Origin: Streptomyces tendae
GTDB taxonomy: Bacteria; Actinomycetota; Actinomycetes; Streptomycetales; Streptomycetaceae
Direction: 5' to 3'
Length of the DNA stretch: 64,000 nt
Assembly (NCBI RefSeq): GCF_008632955.1
Contig: NZ_CP043959.1
Coordinates: 2,542,001 to 2,606,000, forward strand
Part shown: piece by piece, positions 53,683 through 62,770 of the stretch
Numbering within the stretch: the stretch's first letter is position 1
Layout: each line of letters begins with the position of its first letter
Notes under the pieces: model-generated
Database searches by the model: none
What the model saw: only the letters and a program-made list of their open reading frames with translations
Told to the model about the DNA's origin: nothing
Position numbers and translations under genes: made by a program

Positions 53683-54852
53683 ATGACGACCCGGACGTCC
53701 GAGCCCACCGCCGTGGCCACCCGCGCCCTCGCCCCCGACCTGGCGCGGGGCTTCATGCTCCTCTTCATCGCGCTGGCCAACTCGCACTACTTCCTGCGCG
53801 GCACGTCGGTGCTCGGCGGCTACCCCCGCGATGGTTCCCCCGTGGACTCGGCGGTGACGTGGCTGATCTCGACGTTCGTCGACGGCCGGGCGTTCCCGAT
53901 GTTCGGGCTGCTGTTCGGGTACGGCGTCGCCCGCATCGTGAGCAGGCAGGAGGACAGCACACCTCGCTCGGTGCGACGGCTGCTGTGGCGGCGCAGCCTG
54001 GCGCTGGTCGTCATCGGCTCGCTGCACGCACTGCTGCTGTACGTCGGGGACATCCTGGCGGCCTACGGGGTGCTGCTCTTCGTCGGAGCGTGGATGGCCC
54101 GCTGGAAGGACCGCTCGCTGCTGCTGACCGCCGCGCTGTTCCTGGTGCTCGTCTCCCTGCCGGGCGGGGAGTCGTCGACCATAAGCACCGATCCGCCGGA
54201 CGGCGCGCTGCTCCCCGCCGACCTGCTCACGATGGTGGTGGAGCGGGCGCAGACGGCGCCCTACATCGCGCTGCTCGGACCCCTCGGTTTCATGTGTCCG
54301 TTCGCGGCGGGGCTCTGGGCGGGCCGCCGGCGGATCCTGGAACAGCCGGAGCGCTACCGGGCCTTGCTGCGGGTCACGGCCTCCGTGGGACTGGGCGCCG
54401 CCGTCCTCGGCGCCCAGCCGATCTCACTGATGCTCGCGGGAGTCGTGCGCGTGCCGGACCGGCCGGCCCAGGAACTGATCGGCCCGCTGCACGACGCGAC
54501 GGGCGTCCTCGGCGGCTTCGGATACGCGGCGGCGGTGTCCCTGCTCGCGCTGCGCCTCGGGAACCGCCGGGGGTCGGTGGTGAACGCGATCGCCGCCACC
54601 GGCCAACGCTCGATGACCTGCTACCTCGTGCAGTCGGTGATCTGGACGCTCGTCTTCACGCCCTTCCTGCTCGACCTCTCCGGGACCCTGACCGTCACCA
54701 CCACGGCCCTCCTGGCCCTGGCGACGTGGACGGGGACAGTTCTCCTCGCCCACCAGATGCATCGCAGGGGTCACCGGGGTCCCTTCGAGGTGCTGGCCAG
54801 GCGGGTCACCTATGGGCGACGAGTCCGAGCAGGACGGGTTCAGCCGAGTTGA
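53683..54852 (+). CDS. DUF418-domain membrane protein
   Basis: A 389-residue membrane protein with about nine hydrophobic segments. The DUF418/YeiB-like pattern shows an early RALAPDLARGFMLLFIALANSHYFL, GRAFPMFGLLFGYGVARIVSR and a late NAIAATGQRSMTCYLVQSVIWTLVFTPF. The last 13 bp overlap the end of the converging NACHT gene. Start ATG 53683 has no strong ribosome site; TTG 53671 is an alternative. The function is not known for the family, though acyltransferase-like membrane folds have been suggested. Confidence 0.8.
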   Translation: MTTRTSEPTAVATRALAPDLARGFMLLFIALANSHYFLRGTSVLGGYPRDGSPVDSAVTWLISTFVDGRAFPMFGLLFGYGVARIVSRQEDSTPRSVRRLLWRRSLALVVIGSLHALLLYVGDILAAYGVLLFVGAWMARWKDRSLLLTAALFLVLVSLPGGESSTISTDPPDGALLPADLLTMVVERAQTAPYIALLGPLGFMCPFAAGLWAGRRRILEQPERYRALLRVTASVGLGAAVLGAQPISLMLAGVVRVPDRPAQELIGPLHDATGVLGGFGYAAAVSLLALRLGNRRGSVVNAIAATGQRSMTCYLVQSVIWTLVFTPFLLDLSGTLTVTTTALLALATWTGTVLLAHQMHRRGHRGPFEVLARRVTYGRRVRAGRVQPS

Positions 54853-57800
54853 ACGATGTCGCCGGCGCCCGTCTGCGCGTACATGTCGTTGACGATCTTC
54901 TGTGCCAAAGCCCGGTGTGTGGACGGAACCTCGACGCGCACCCACAGCAGGTAGGCCTGCTGGGTGCGTTCTGTCTTGTTCTGCCAGGCCCAGAATCGTT
55001 GCATGGTCATGCGGTAGCGGCCGTCACCGACCACGTCGGCCGCGTAGTACGTGGCTTCGTTGTGCTTCGTCCACGGGGTGGTGGCGTGATCGGGAGCGGA
55101 GCGCAGGTATGCCGCCGTCTGCTGGTCGCTGCAGTTCACCCCGCACCGCAGGTTGCGGATCTCGAGGCGCAGGTCGGGGAGCAAGCCGGCCTCGACGAGG
55201 TCGGGCACCGCCGTGCACGTGTACGCGCTCCGCGTGTAACTGCCGTTCCGGTGACAGTCCATGTGTTTGGGCGCGCGGAAGACGAAAGGAGCGAACGCCA
55301 GCTCCCAGATGTACGAGCGTTCGTCGTCCTGCCAGGTCGCGCCGTACACGGAACCGGTGGCCCGCCGGTTGTAGAAGGCGAAGCGGTTCTCCTTGGCGGG
55401 GAGCGCCGACTGCGGGGTGACCGAGGAGAGCGGCCCGTCGACAGCGGGCTCGGTGGCACCCCGGGAAAGCGGCTTCGGGTCACCGTCCCGTGGGCGTGTG
55501 CCGTCGAGGCCGGCCCGGCGCAGCGCCTGCCGGGCCAGGACCTGGGCGACCTCGGCAGCACGGTCGAAGGAGGCGAACTCCTCGCTGTAGTCGACCTGGA
55601 CCACAGCGTTGGCGACCCGTACGCCCACTCTGGCCACCGTCCTCGAACGCTCAAGGCGGGCCGTCGTGTCGGCCGAGCGGGACCAGGCGGCCACGTACGC
55701 CTCGTGGCCGAGGCCACGGAGATCCCTGTGGAAGCCGTCGTCCGACACCCCCCTCTGCCCGGCGTTGGGTGCGCCGGCGCGAAGCTGTCCGTAGCGGACC
55801 TGAGCCATTTCGCTTCCGCTGACGGTGACGCCGTTCCCGGTGAGCAGGATGGGGCTGATGCCGATGGTCACGTTGCGGCTGAACGGCGCCTGCTCGCCCA
55901 CCGAGCACGAAGCAGCGTCGTCGGCGGCCACCCGGACCGGATCCCGCATCAGCCGGGCCGCGTCCGCCGCGTCGAGCAGTGCGCAGGCGGTGGGCAGCGA
56001 GCGGACAGGTCCTGGCAGACGCTCGGCGACCACGGCACCGGAGCCCACCACGAGTTGCCCGCCGGCGACAGCGGCGGCGAGCCCCGCGGCCACGGCTCGG
56101 CGAACCCGCCCGGGCGCGCTCCGGGGCCGCGCCCGCACCTCGGACGGCACACGGAGAGCGAGACGGTTCCGCAGCTCGATGTGCCGGAACCGGTAGACGC
56201 CGCCCGCCTGCCGTAGTACCCCCCGGGCATGTGCGTCCTCCAGGAAGGGCAGGAGGCGCCGGGGAAGCCGGCCGGTGGCCCAGAAGTACAGGCGGGCCAT
56301 GGTGAACCCGCCCCACGCCGAGGAGCCGAAGGCGAACAGCAGCCAGAACACCGGCGTCGCCACCGCCATCAGCGTCCAGTCGCCGACGGTGACGACGTCC
56401 CTGCCGCCTCCTACGGACTGCCAGGCGAACAGCAGCATGGGCGGCAGGGCGAGCACATGCCGCAACGGCGTCGCATCGTCGGTCAGGCGGAGCGGGGAGA
56501 ACCAGCCCACGGTGATCACGCTCCGCCGGTCCGCCCGCAGCAGGGCGGCCGGGCTGTCCGCCTTGGCCGGATCGGTGCCGCGCCACACGTGTCTGAGAGC
56601 TCGGCGCCCGTACCACCAGACCACTACGCCGGAGAGCCAGAGGTACAGGAACGACGAGCCGTCCCGGCGGACGACGGCCGTCACCGTGGCGCCGATCGTG
56701 AGGACGGCCAGAACTCCCAGCCCTCGCTCCGGCCACGAGGTGAACGCGCCCCGGAGATCCCCGCGTCCGGGCCGGCGCAGCCTGCGCGGCGGCTCCTGCC
56801 GCCCGGTGGTCCGCTCGGCCGCCTCCGCCAGGAGAGCCAACCCGCAGAGCACCGCGTACGCCCCGGCCAGGGACGGCAGCGGAAGCCACTGCCGCCACCA
56901 CGGCATCCCGAAGGCGACGACGGCCACCGACAGCCAGCCGACCACGAGTGCCGGCAGCATGACGAGCACGGAGGCGGACCGGGGAAGGGTGCGGTCCAGT
57001 CGCCACCAGGCGAAGTCCTGCTCGTTCACCGCCTTCATGTGCGCGGCGAGGAAACCGATCCAGGTGCGAGCCTGTTGGGGTGACCAGCCGCCGTGGGCCG
57101 TCTGGATGTCGTACGAGGAGCTGTAGACGGCGTCCAGGTACGCGTCGTACAAATGGCTTTCGATGTCGGCGCGGGACCGGAACACATCCGACTCGAGCAG
57201 TTCCGAGGGATCGGCACCGACGCGGGCATACGCGACCCGGGCGAGTCCCACCATCAGCGGAACGGACAGCACCTGCCTCAGCCGCCGTACCTCGGGTGGG
57301 GCGGCGGGTGAGCGGTCGGCGATCCGGTCCAGGACCGGTGTCCAGCGGGTGGGAGCCCGGCCGGGGCTGAGATACGCCCGTACGGTCGCTTCGCCGAGCG
57401 GCCTGAGGTGGATCTCCGTGCGCTCGAAGTCGAGCTGGTCGAGAACGTGTCGGCGGTACTCGGGTTCGCGGCTGGCGAGTACGAAGGGCCGGCGGCCGCG
57501 CATGGTCTCGCCGATCTGGCGGAGGGCGGCGGGCCGGCGGTGCTCGGGGAGTTCGTCGAAACCGTCGAGCACCGGCAGGACCCGACCTGTGAGGAGGAGG
57601 TGGAAGGCCACCTCCGTCGGCGGGACGTCGGGCGCCGGGGTGCAGGCTTCCGGGTGCGCGTCGGCGGGTGCGCGTCGGCGAGCTGCTCCGCCATCCAGCG
57701 CAACAGTCCCTGGTCCGGGTCCCAGGACGCCAGCGACACGATCAAAGGGACCGGATCGCCGGAGCCGCGGGTCCGGCGATGCAGCAGGGCGTGGGCCAGG

Positions 57801-58429
57801 CGCAGAACGAGCACGGACTTCCCGGCGCCGGCTCCGCCGAGGACGACGAGGCGACGCGCGGGGGTGGCGGTGTAGTAGTCGGCGATGTCCGGTGGGCCGG
57901 GCCGCGCCGACGGGGCCTCCTCCTCGCCGCTCTCCTCTCTCGGCGGCGGCAGGGTCGTCCAGGCCACGTCCAGCGGGTGGGGGTCGTTGAGCCTTCTCAG
58001 GCGTTCGTCCTCGTCGTAGCGGACGACCAGGCTCTCCGCGAGCGCCTCGGCGGCGCGGTCGAGGGTGCGCCTGGTGCGCCAGGCGGCCCGGCGCCGGTAC
58101 GCCCACTTCCCGCGCAGCCAGGACCACGCGGAGAGCCCGATGGTGCCGGCGAGGAGCAGTCCGCCGCCGACCACCGGCCCCGGGTCGAGGCGTGCGGGAA
58201 GGGGGAGCTCGGGGCGGGCGATGAGCAGGAACACCCCGAGCAGACCGACGGCGTAGGGCAGAACGGCCACGCCGGGATTGCGACGGGCGCCGGGCCCGCC
58301 CGCACCGTGCCCCGCGTGCAGGTCGCTGTCCCCGTGCAGGGAGACGTTCTCGACGACCTGCGCGAAGACGACGTTCCGCTGGGTTCCCCCGGATATCTCC
58401 TGATGCAGGCCGTCGCCGCCGCTCGCCAC
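54840..58429 (-). pseudogene. NACHT/STAND membrane receptor, frameshifted
   Basis: One reading frame broken by a 14-bp duplication at 57652-57679. Without one copy it encodes 1191 residues. GTG 58429 has GGAGGAG 6 nt upstream. The order is: motif HQEISGGTQRNVVF (9-22); two membrane helices (about 54-71, 87-105); NACHT with Walker A GGAGAGKS (198-205) and Walker B VLPVLDGFDEL (about 279-289); six predicted helices (about 480-700); the typical GVYRFRHIELRNRLA; another helix (772-796); and a roughly 390-residue exterior-like end resembling actinobacterial DUF3558-type lipoprotein domains. As sequenced, the frame ends after 383 residues. It is convergent with the DUF418 gene and 17 bp after the Bell-like gene. 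Confidence 0.8.
57652..57679. repeat. 14-bp perfect tandem duplication in the NACHT gene
   Basis: gggtgcgcgtcggc occurs twice back to back. Removing one copy restores a continuous NACHT frame (LADAHPEACTPAPDVPPTEV on the minus strand). The unit is long enough for slipped-strand gain or loss, so an on/off switch is possible; an assembly error must be excluded. Confidence 0.95.
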
Positions 58430-58446
58430 GCCCCGCTCCTCCCCGG

Positions 58447-58851
58447 TCAGCCCAGATTGATCGAACCGTGGACGTCGCGGGTGAAGACGACGCTGTGCTG
58501 CGTGCCGCCCGAAATCTCCTGGTGCTGGGTGCCACCGCCGGCCGCCGCGCCGGACACCTGCTCCGCCTCCCGCCGCCACAACGCCAGCGCCTCGGCGAAC
58601 GCGGGGTCCTGCCGGGCGCGCAGTTCGAGACCCTCGGCCAGTCGGGCGGCGCGCTCCTCGTCGGAGGAGTCCTCGTCGAGAGCTCCGACCAAGGCGCCCA
58701 CCTCGGGTTCGCCGTCACCTTGCACTGCATCGGGCTGTCGGTCGGGCGACCGCTGCACGAGGGTCCGCAGCCGCTCCCACACACTTTGCCCGGCCGCCCC
58801 GGCGGTCCCGCTCGCCAGGGCCATGAGAAGGTCCGCCGCCACGGGTTCCAC
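58447..58851 (-). CDS. Bell-like helical protein with shared ISGGTQ motif
   Basis: A 134-residue protein. An N-terminal helical domain (EPVAADLLMALASGTAGAAGQSVWERLRTLV, then a helical ALWRREAEQ part) resembles the Bell domains that sit next to NLR genes in streptomycetes. The C-terminus carries GGTQHQEISGGTQHSVVF, closely matching HQEISGGTQRNVVF at the start of the adjacent NACHT protein. Such shared motifs can act as amyloid signalling elements. GTG 58851 has GGGGAG upstream. The gene is 17 bp before the NACHT gene, so they form an operon. The assignment is inference from pattern and context. Confidence 0.65.
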   Translation of the reverse strand: MEPVAADLLMALASGTAGAAGQSVWERLRTLVQRSPDRQPDAVQGDGEPEVGALVGALDEDSSDEERAARLAEGLELRARQDPAFAEALALWRREAEQVSGAAAGGGTQHQEISGGTQHSVVFTRDVHGSINLG

Positions 58852-58929
58852 GCGTCTCCCCTTTCGCGCTCCCTCAGGAGGTACGACCTTACGCCTCAAC
58901 TGGGGCTGTGGGCATGCCGGTTGCCGCGT

Positions 58930-58963
58930 TCAACAACGTCACGGCGCCGCGTGACAGAGTTGA
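58930..58963. promoter_or_regulatory. 34-bp compound dyad upstream of Bell/NACHT operon
   Basis: TCAAC-N3-GTCACG-N6-CGTGAC-N3-GTTGA, perfectly symmetric at all paired bases, lies in the 200-bp gap between the Bell-like gene (minus) and the small membrane protein (plus). This is a strong operator candidate. Confidence 0.7.
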
Positions 58964-59052
58964 CGGGCGCGCCGAAGCGACGTCGGCACGCGGATCCTGT
59001 GCCGCACTCCGGAACCCGAACATCACCACAACAGGAGGGACACGTAAGCGTC

Positions 59053-59259
59053 GTGAGAATCACCTGGTTCGCCTGGCTGGCACAGCATGCCGATGAATTC
59101 GGGTACAGCGACGGGCCGTTGCGTGCGTCCATAGGGGCGGGGGCCGTGGCGGTGACCGCCGCGCTGTTCTGGTTCGCACTGCACCGCAACCGGCCCGCCG
59201 CCATGGCCGCCGCCGGCCTGACCTGTGCCTTGGGCGTCGGATGGCTGGCCTCCCACTAA
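59053..59259 (+). CDS. Small membrane protein (68 aa)
   Basis: A 68-residue protein: a polar N-terminus (VRITWFAWLAQHADEFGYSDGPLRAS), then one or two hydrophobic helices (GAGAVAVTAALFWFALHR and AMAAAGLTCALGVGWLAS). It starts at GTG 59053 with AGGAGGG 13 nt upstream, a slightly long gap. It is divergent from the Bell/NACHT operon and shares the dyad-bearing promoter. The function is unknown. Confidence 0.55.
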   Translation: MRITWFAWLAQHADEFGYSDGPLRASIGAGAVAVTAALFWFALHRNRPAAMAAAGLTCALGVGWLASH

Positions 59260-59283
59260 GGCTGGTTTTCCACTGACCCCGCC

Positions 59284-59892
59284 CTACTCCCCGAGCGACG
59301 CCACCGCCTCCTTGTAACCGCCCGTCGGCGGCGCCGTGTCCGGCCCGTACACCAGATTCAGCACACCCGTGCTGAACGTCTGCGACTTCAGCAGCCGCAG
59401 CGGGATCGACGGCTCGCCCTCGTCGAACAGGCGCATGCCCTTGCGTACGGCGACGGGGTGGACGAGGAGCTGGAGCTCGTCGAGCAGGCCCGCCGCGAGC
59501 AGCTGCCGGATGACCGACACCGAGCCGCTCAGCCCGATGTCACCCCCGGACTCGCCCTTCAGGGCGGCGGCGACCTCGGCGACGTCGCCCTGCGCCTGCT
59601 CCGAGTTGCGCCACTGGAAATCGAGAGGGCTGCGCGAGAACACGATCTTGCGCATGTCGCCGAGCTGCTTGGCGAAGCCCGCGTCCTCCGCGCCCGCCGT
59701 CTCCCGCGCCGGCCAGGCGCCGGCGAAGCTGTCGTACGTCACGCGTCCGAAGAGCATGGTGTCGGCGTTGCTCAGGCCCTCGCCGACGGCCACGCCCATC
59801 TCGTCGTTGAAGTACGGGAAGTGCCACTGGTCGGGCGCCTCGACGACACCGTCGAGGGAGATGAACAGGCTGGCGACGATCTTCCGGGACAT
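59284..59892 (-). CDS. Dihydrofolate reductase-like (RibD C-terminal) protein
   Basis: A 202-residue protein of the actinobacterial dihydrofolate-reductase/RibD-C family: SRKIVASLFISLDGVVEAPDQWHFPYFN, ADTMLFGRVTYDSFAGAWPARE, MRKIVFSRSP, GDIGLSGSVSVIRQLLAAGLLDELQLLVHPV and RLFDEG. These enzymes bind NADPH in the central strand. It starts at ATG 59892 with AGGAGG. Specific substrates are unknown. The gene stands alone. Confidence 0.88.
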   Translation of the reverse strand: MSRKIVASLFISLDGVVEAPDQWHFPYFNDEMGVAVGEGLSNADTMLFGRVTYDSFAGAWPARETAGAEDAGFAKQLGDMRKIVFSRSPLDFQWRNSEQAQGDVAEVAAALKGESGGDIGLSGSVSVIRQLLAAGLLDELQLLVHPVAVRKGMRLFDEGEPSIPLRLLKSQTFSTGVLNLVYGPDTAPPTGGYKEAVASLGE

Positions 59893-59950
59893 GGTGTCCT
59901 CCTGGGTGTCCGGTCCGTGTACCGATTACGACCGTGCCACCGACCGGAAT

Positions 59951-61516
59951 TCATCGGTGGGCGGCACGCGGTGAAGACCTCCGGACGGTGTCGCCTGCCG
60001 TCCGGCGCGGATCCGTGACGCTGCCCAGCCAGCCGAGCAGGAACCCGACCGGTGTCGTCACCAGCCCCGGGATGGTCACGTCCCAGACCCGGAAGTCGTG
60101 CCCCGGCATGATCGACGTGGGGGTGCCGGACATGTACGGCGACACCGCGAGCGCCACCACGGTCACCACCGTGGCACCCCACAGGCACCACAGCGCGCCG
60201 CGGGCGGTGAAGCGGGGCCAGTACAGCGCGTAGAGCAGGACGGGCGCGAGGGCGGCGCCGCAGAGGCCGAGCCAGAGCGTCGAGACGACCACCAGGTTCC
60301 AGTCGGCGCACACCACGGCGACGGCCGCGGCGGCGAGCCCGGTCAGTGCGGCGGCCCACCGCGACGCGGTGCCGTCCACCCGGCCCGCCGGGCGCCCGCC
60401 GGAGGCCCCCAGCACGTCCCGGCCCAGGGTGATCCCGGCGGCGAGGGTCACGTCGACCACGGCGGCCAGCGCGGTGAGGAAAAGGACGCAGGCCAGGGCA
60501 GCGACCAGGATGCCGCCGCTGTCCAGCGCCCGCCCCAGCAGCAGCGGCGTGAACACCTGCGCCGACGGGCCGGCCTCCCGCAGCACACCGCCGACCAGCG
60601 CCGCCGCGCCGACACCGACGACGGCGAGGGCGCCGTACAGCAGGACCAGCTCCCCGAGCATCCAGCGGCCGACGGTCCGGGCCCCGCGCGGGCTCTTCGT
60701 CGCGATGGCCCGCATCAGTACGGCGGGCATGGCCAACGTGGCCATGGTCATGCCGAGGATCTGGCCGACGCGGTTCACCGCCCCGACCCAGCCGTCACCC
60801 GTATAACCACCGGGCCGCAGGAATCCCTCGCCCGTCCCCGATCCGTTCGTGGCCGCGTCCAGCAGGCGGCCGAGATCCCCGCCGAAGCGGTGCAGGACGA
60901 GCGCGGCGGTGACCAGCAGCACGGGGACGGCGATCACCGACTTGGCGATCATCACCACGCCCGTGCCCCGGATGCCGCCGCTGACGGCCAGCGCGGTCAT
61001 CACACAGCCGATGACGACGATGCAGCCGGTCCGCGCGCCGGGCTGCCCGAGCAGCGCGGCGGCGACGTTGCCGACCACCACCAACTGCACGACCAGCAAC
61101 GGGAAGCAGACGAGCAGGGTCACCACACCCCACGCCACCCGCACGGCGGACCCGCCGTTGCCGCGCGCGTCCAGCAGGTCCGGGGCGGTCAGCGAGGCGT
61201 GCGCGCGCAGCGGTTCGATGACCAGCACGAGGAACAGCAGGACTCCGACCAGGCTGCCCAGCATCACGCCGAGCCCGTCGAACCCGGTGGTGGCGACCAT
61301 GCCGACCAGCACGGTGACGGTCGCCACGGTGGTGGTGTCGCCGCCCATCGCGATGCCCTGCTGCCAGGAGCGCAGCCGCCGGCTGTCGGACCGCACGAGG
61401 GCGCGGTCGTCCTCGTCGGCGCCGGTGATGACGCACAGCATCAGGCAGATGACGACGAACACGGAGAACACGGCGAAGACGAGCGACCGTGAGGAGGAAT
61501 CCAGCAACGCGGTCAT
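59951..61516 (-). CDS. Sodium:solute symporter (SSS family)
   Basis: A 521-residue membrane protein with 13 or so hydrophobic segments and SSS-family marks such as the GTGVVMIAKSVIAVPVLL stretch, ILGMTMATLAMPAVLMRAIATKSPRGARTVGRW, and GARTVGRWMLGELVLLYGALAVVG. It starts at ATG 61516, overlapping the stop of a small membrane partner gene by 4 bp (ATGA). The pair resembles acetate/short-acid SSS carriers that use a DUF485-type partner. The substrate is not readable. Confidence 0.82.
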   Translation of the reverse strand: MTALLDSSSRSLVFAVFSVFVVICLMLCVITGADEDDRALVRSDSRRLRSWQQGIAMGGDTTTVATVTVLVGMVATTGFDGLGVMLGSLVGVLLFLVLVIEPLRAHASLTAPDLLDARGNGGSAVRVAWGVVTLLVCFPLLVVQLVVVGNVAAALLGQPGARTGCIVVIGCVMTALAVSGGIRGTGVVMIAKSVIAVPVLLVTAALVLHRFGGDLGRLLDAATNGSGTGEGFLRPGGYTGDGWVGAVNRVGQILGMTMATLAMPAVLMRAIATKSPRGARTVGRWMLGELVLLYGALAVVGVGAAALVGGVLREAGPSAQVFTPLLLGRALDSGGILVAALACVLFLTALAAVVDVTLAAGITLGRDVLGASGGRPAGRVDGTASRWAAALTGLAAAAVAVVCADWNLVVVSTLWLGLCGAALAPVLLYALYWPRFTARGALWCLWGATVVTVVALAVSPYMSGTPTSIMPGHDFRVWDVTIPGLVTTPVGFLLGWLGSVTDPRRTAGDTVRRSSPRAAHR

Positions 61517-61854
61517 GCCCACCTCCGGTCGTCCGCCTCGTTCGCCGCGGTGACCCGGTCGGCCCGTCGCCCGTACGCGACCAGACCGTGCACACCGACC
61601 CCGAGCGGCACGACGGCCAGCACCGCCCCGAGACTCACGGCCCCGGCGACCGGAGTGCCGTACACACCCGGCACGAGCGCGGCGGCCACCACGTACAGCA
61701 CCCACACGAGGCCGATCCGCAGACCGACCCGCAACCCGACCGCCAACCGCGCGGCCTCCGCCGGGACGTGGGCGGACAGGGCGCGGTCATCAGGCACCGG
61801 CGGCCCCTGCCGGTACGGCTCCGCTCCGTAGAACTCCAAGACGACTCCGCTCAC
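61513..61854 (-). CDS. DUF485-like small membrane partner
   Basis: A 113-residue protein with two transmembrane helices (IGLVWVLYVVAAALVPGVY and AVSLGAVLAVVPLGVGVHGLVAY), preceded by a soluble 45-residue head. It is coupled to the SSS symporter by a 4-bp overlap. Small partners of this size accompany ActP-type carriers. It starts at GTG 61854; no strong ribosome site is seen. Confidence 0.7.
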   Translation of the reverse strand: MSGVVLEFYGAEPYRQGPPVPDDRALSAHVPAEAARLAVGLRVGLRIGLVWVLYVVAAALVPGVYGTPVAGAVSLGAVLAVVPLGVGVHGLVAYGRRADRVTAANEADDRRWA

Positions 61855-62018
61855 GCACGACGATCCGACGCCCCGCGGTGGGGTGCCGGTACGGATGTGG
61901 GGGTGGCCGCGGAGTCAACCAGACACGGAGGCGGCGTGGAGACGGACTGTTCCCACGCCCAATCAGGAGCTCATGGGACGGTGAACGCGCACTGCCCGAA
62001 GCGCGGCGGAACCAGACG

Positions 62019-62137
62019 TCAGGGGACGAGTCCCGCGTTGGCGGCGCGGAGGAAGAGCCGCCGGTGCCATACGTTGGCCTCCGGCCCCGGGTCGCCGGTG
62101 AGGACGGGGTGGACAACCCGCAGGCGGCGCAATTTGA
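62019..62137 (-). pseudogene. Possible short gene remnant or small ORF
   Basis: The minus frame ends VVHPVLTGDPGPEANVWHRR then LFLRAANAGLVP, with strong GC3 and protein-like composition, unlike the shadow sequence on either side. There is no good start (a TTG is the only candidate). It may be a small protein or the degraded end of one. Confidence 0.25.
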
Positions 62138-62161
62138 ACGAGTTGTTTACATCGACTCGTT
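62137..62161. promoter_or_regulatory. Dyad AACGAGT-N11-ACTCGTT before HTH gene
   Basis: A perfect 7-bp inverted repeat lies 35 bp before the HTH gene start, overlapping TTGAAC and TTGACA-like promoter bases. It is a candidate autoregulatory site. Confidence 0.6.
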
Positions 62162-62195
62162 GACAACGGTTCGTGGGCCGCCGCATCCTCTTCTC

Positions 62196-62645
62196 ATGTC
62201 GTCCACTCCTGAACAGCACGCCGACCCGTTCACGCCTCAGCAGCCGGAGCAGGCGCGAGCGCACCGTGTCCATGCGTCCCTGTTTCGCATCGCCGAGCGG
62301 CACGCGGCCACCGACGAGCAACGCCACCGACAAATTCATCCCTCGGTCCTCGGACCGCACGAAGCCGTCAGGCTCGTCTCGTTCCTGCTCAGTGGGGCCG
62401 CACTGCTCGACGACGGCGAGCCGGAGGTGGACCAGGCCGACATCACCGCCGCGTTGAGCCTCGTGCCGCTGATGCGCGGGGAGATGGACGAACTGGAAAC
62501 CGGACTCCTGCAGATGGCGCGCGGACGAGGCATGACGTGGCAAGAGATCGCCTTCGGCCTCGGGCTCGGAACTCCGCAAGCGGCCAGGCAGCGGTACGAA
62601 CGACTGGCCAGCCGCAGCGAACCCGAAGCAGAAAGCCCGAAATAG
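62196..62645 (+). CDS. Helix-turn-helix DNA-binding protein (149 aa)
   Basis: A 149-residue protein. The C-terminal HTH GRGMTWQEIAFGLGLGTPQAARQRYERLASR is like sigma-region-4 or MerR-independent short regulators; the first half is helical (HPSVLGPHEAVRLVSFLLSGAALLDDGE). It starts at ATG 62196. A perfect dyad lies upstream. It converges on murA, with a 20-bp stem terminator between. It is probably a small regulator that binds its own promoter; its family is not known to me. Confidence 0.65.
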   Translation: MSSTPEQHADPFTPQQPEQARAHRVHASLFRIAERHAATDEQRHRQIHPSVLGPHEAVRLVSFLLSGAALLDDGEPEVDQADITAALSLVPLMRGEMDELETGLLQMARGRGMTWQEIAFGLGLGTPQAARQRYERLASRSEPEAESPK

Positions 62646-62686
62646 CCCGAAAGCTGCCCCGGCCGCCTGGCGGGTCAGGGGCCTGT

Positions 62687-62728
62687 CCGTGGAGCGTCGG
62701 TGGGCGGGCGCCCACCGACGCTCCACGG
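62687..62728. terminator. 20-bp perfect stem between convergent genes
   Basis: ccgtggagcgtcggtgggcg pairs fully with its complement around a GG loop. It terminates both the HTH gene and the murA-type gene. Confidence 0.9.
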
Positions 62729-62770
62729 CTTCGAAGCACTCTCCGGAGTGCTCGATCCGCCTGGGTGTCC

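Larger units (their letters stand above)
61855..62195. other. Intergenic region, 341 bp
   Basis: Between the DUF485-like gene and an HTH gene. It includes a possible minus-strand coding remnant (62019-62137) and a dyad at 62137-62161 near the HTH gene promoter. Confidence 0.6.

Noticed and set aside
55000..58400. Treating the two NACHT frames as two separate genes
   Set aside because: The second frame has no start near the join, and removing one 14-bp copy joins P-loop and Walker B perfectly, so it is one broken gene.
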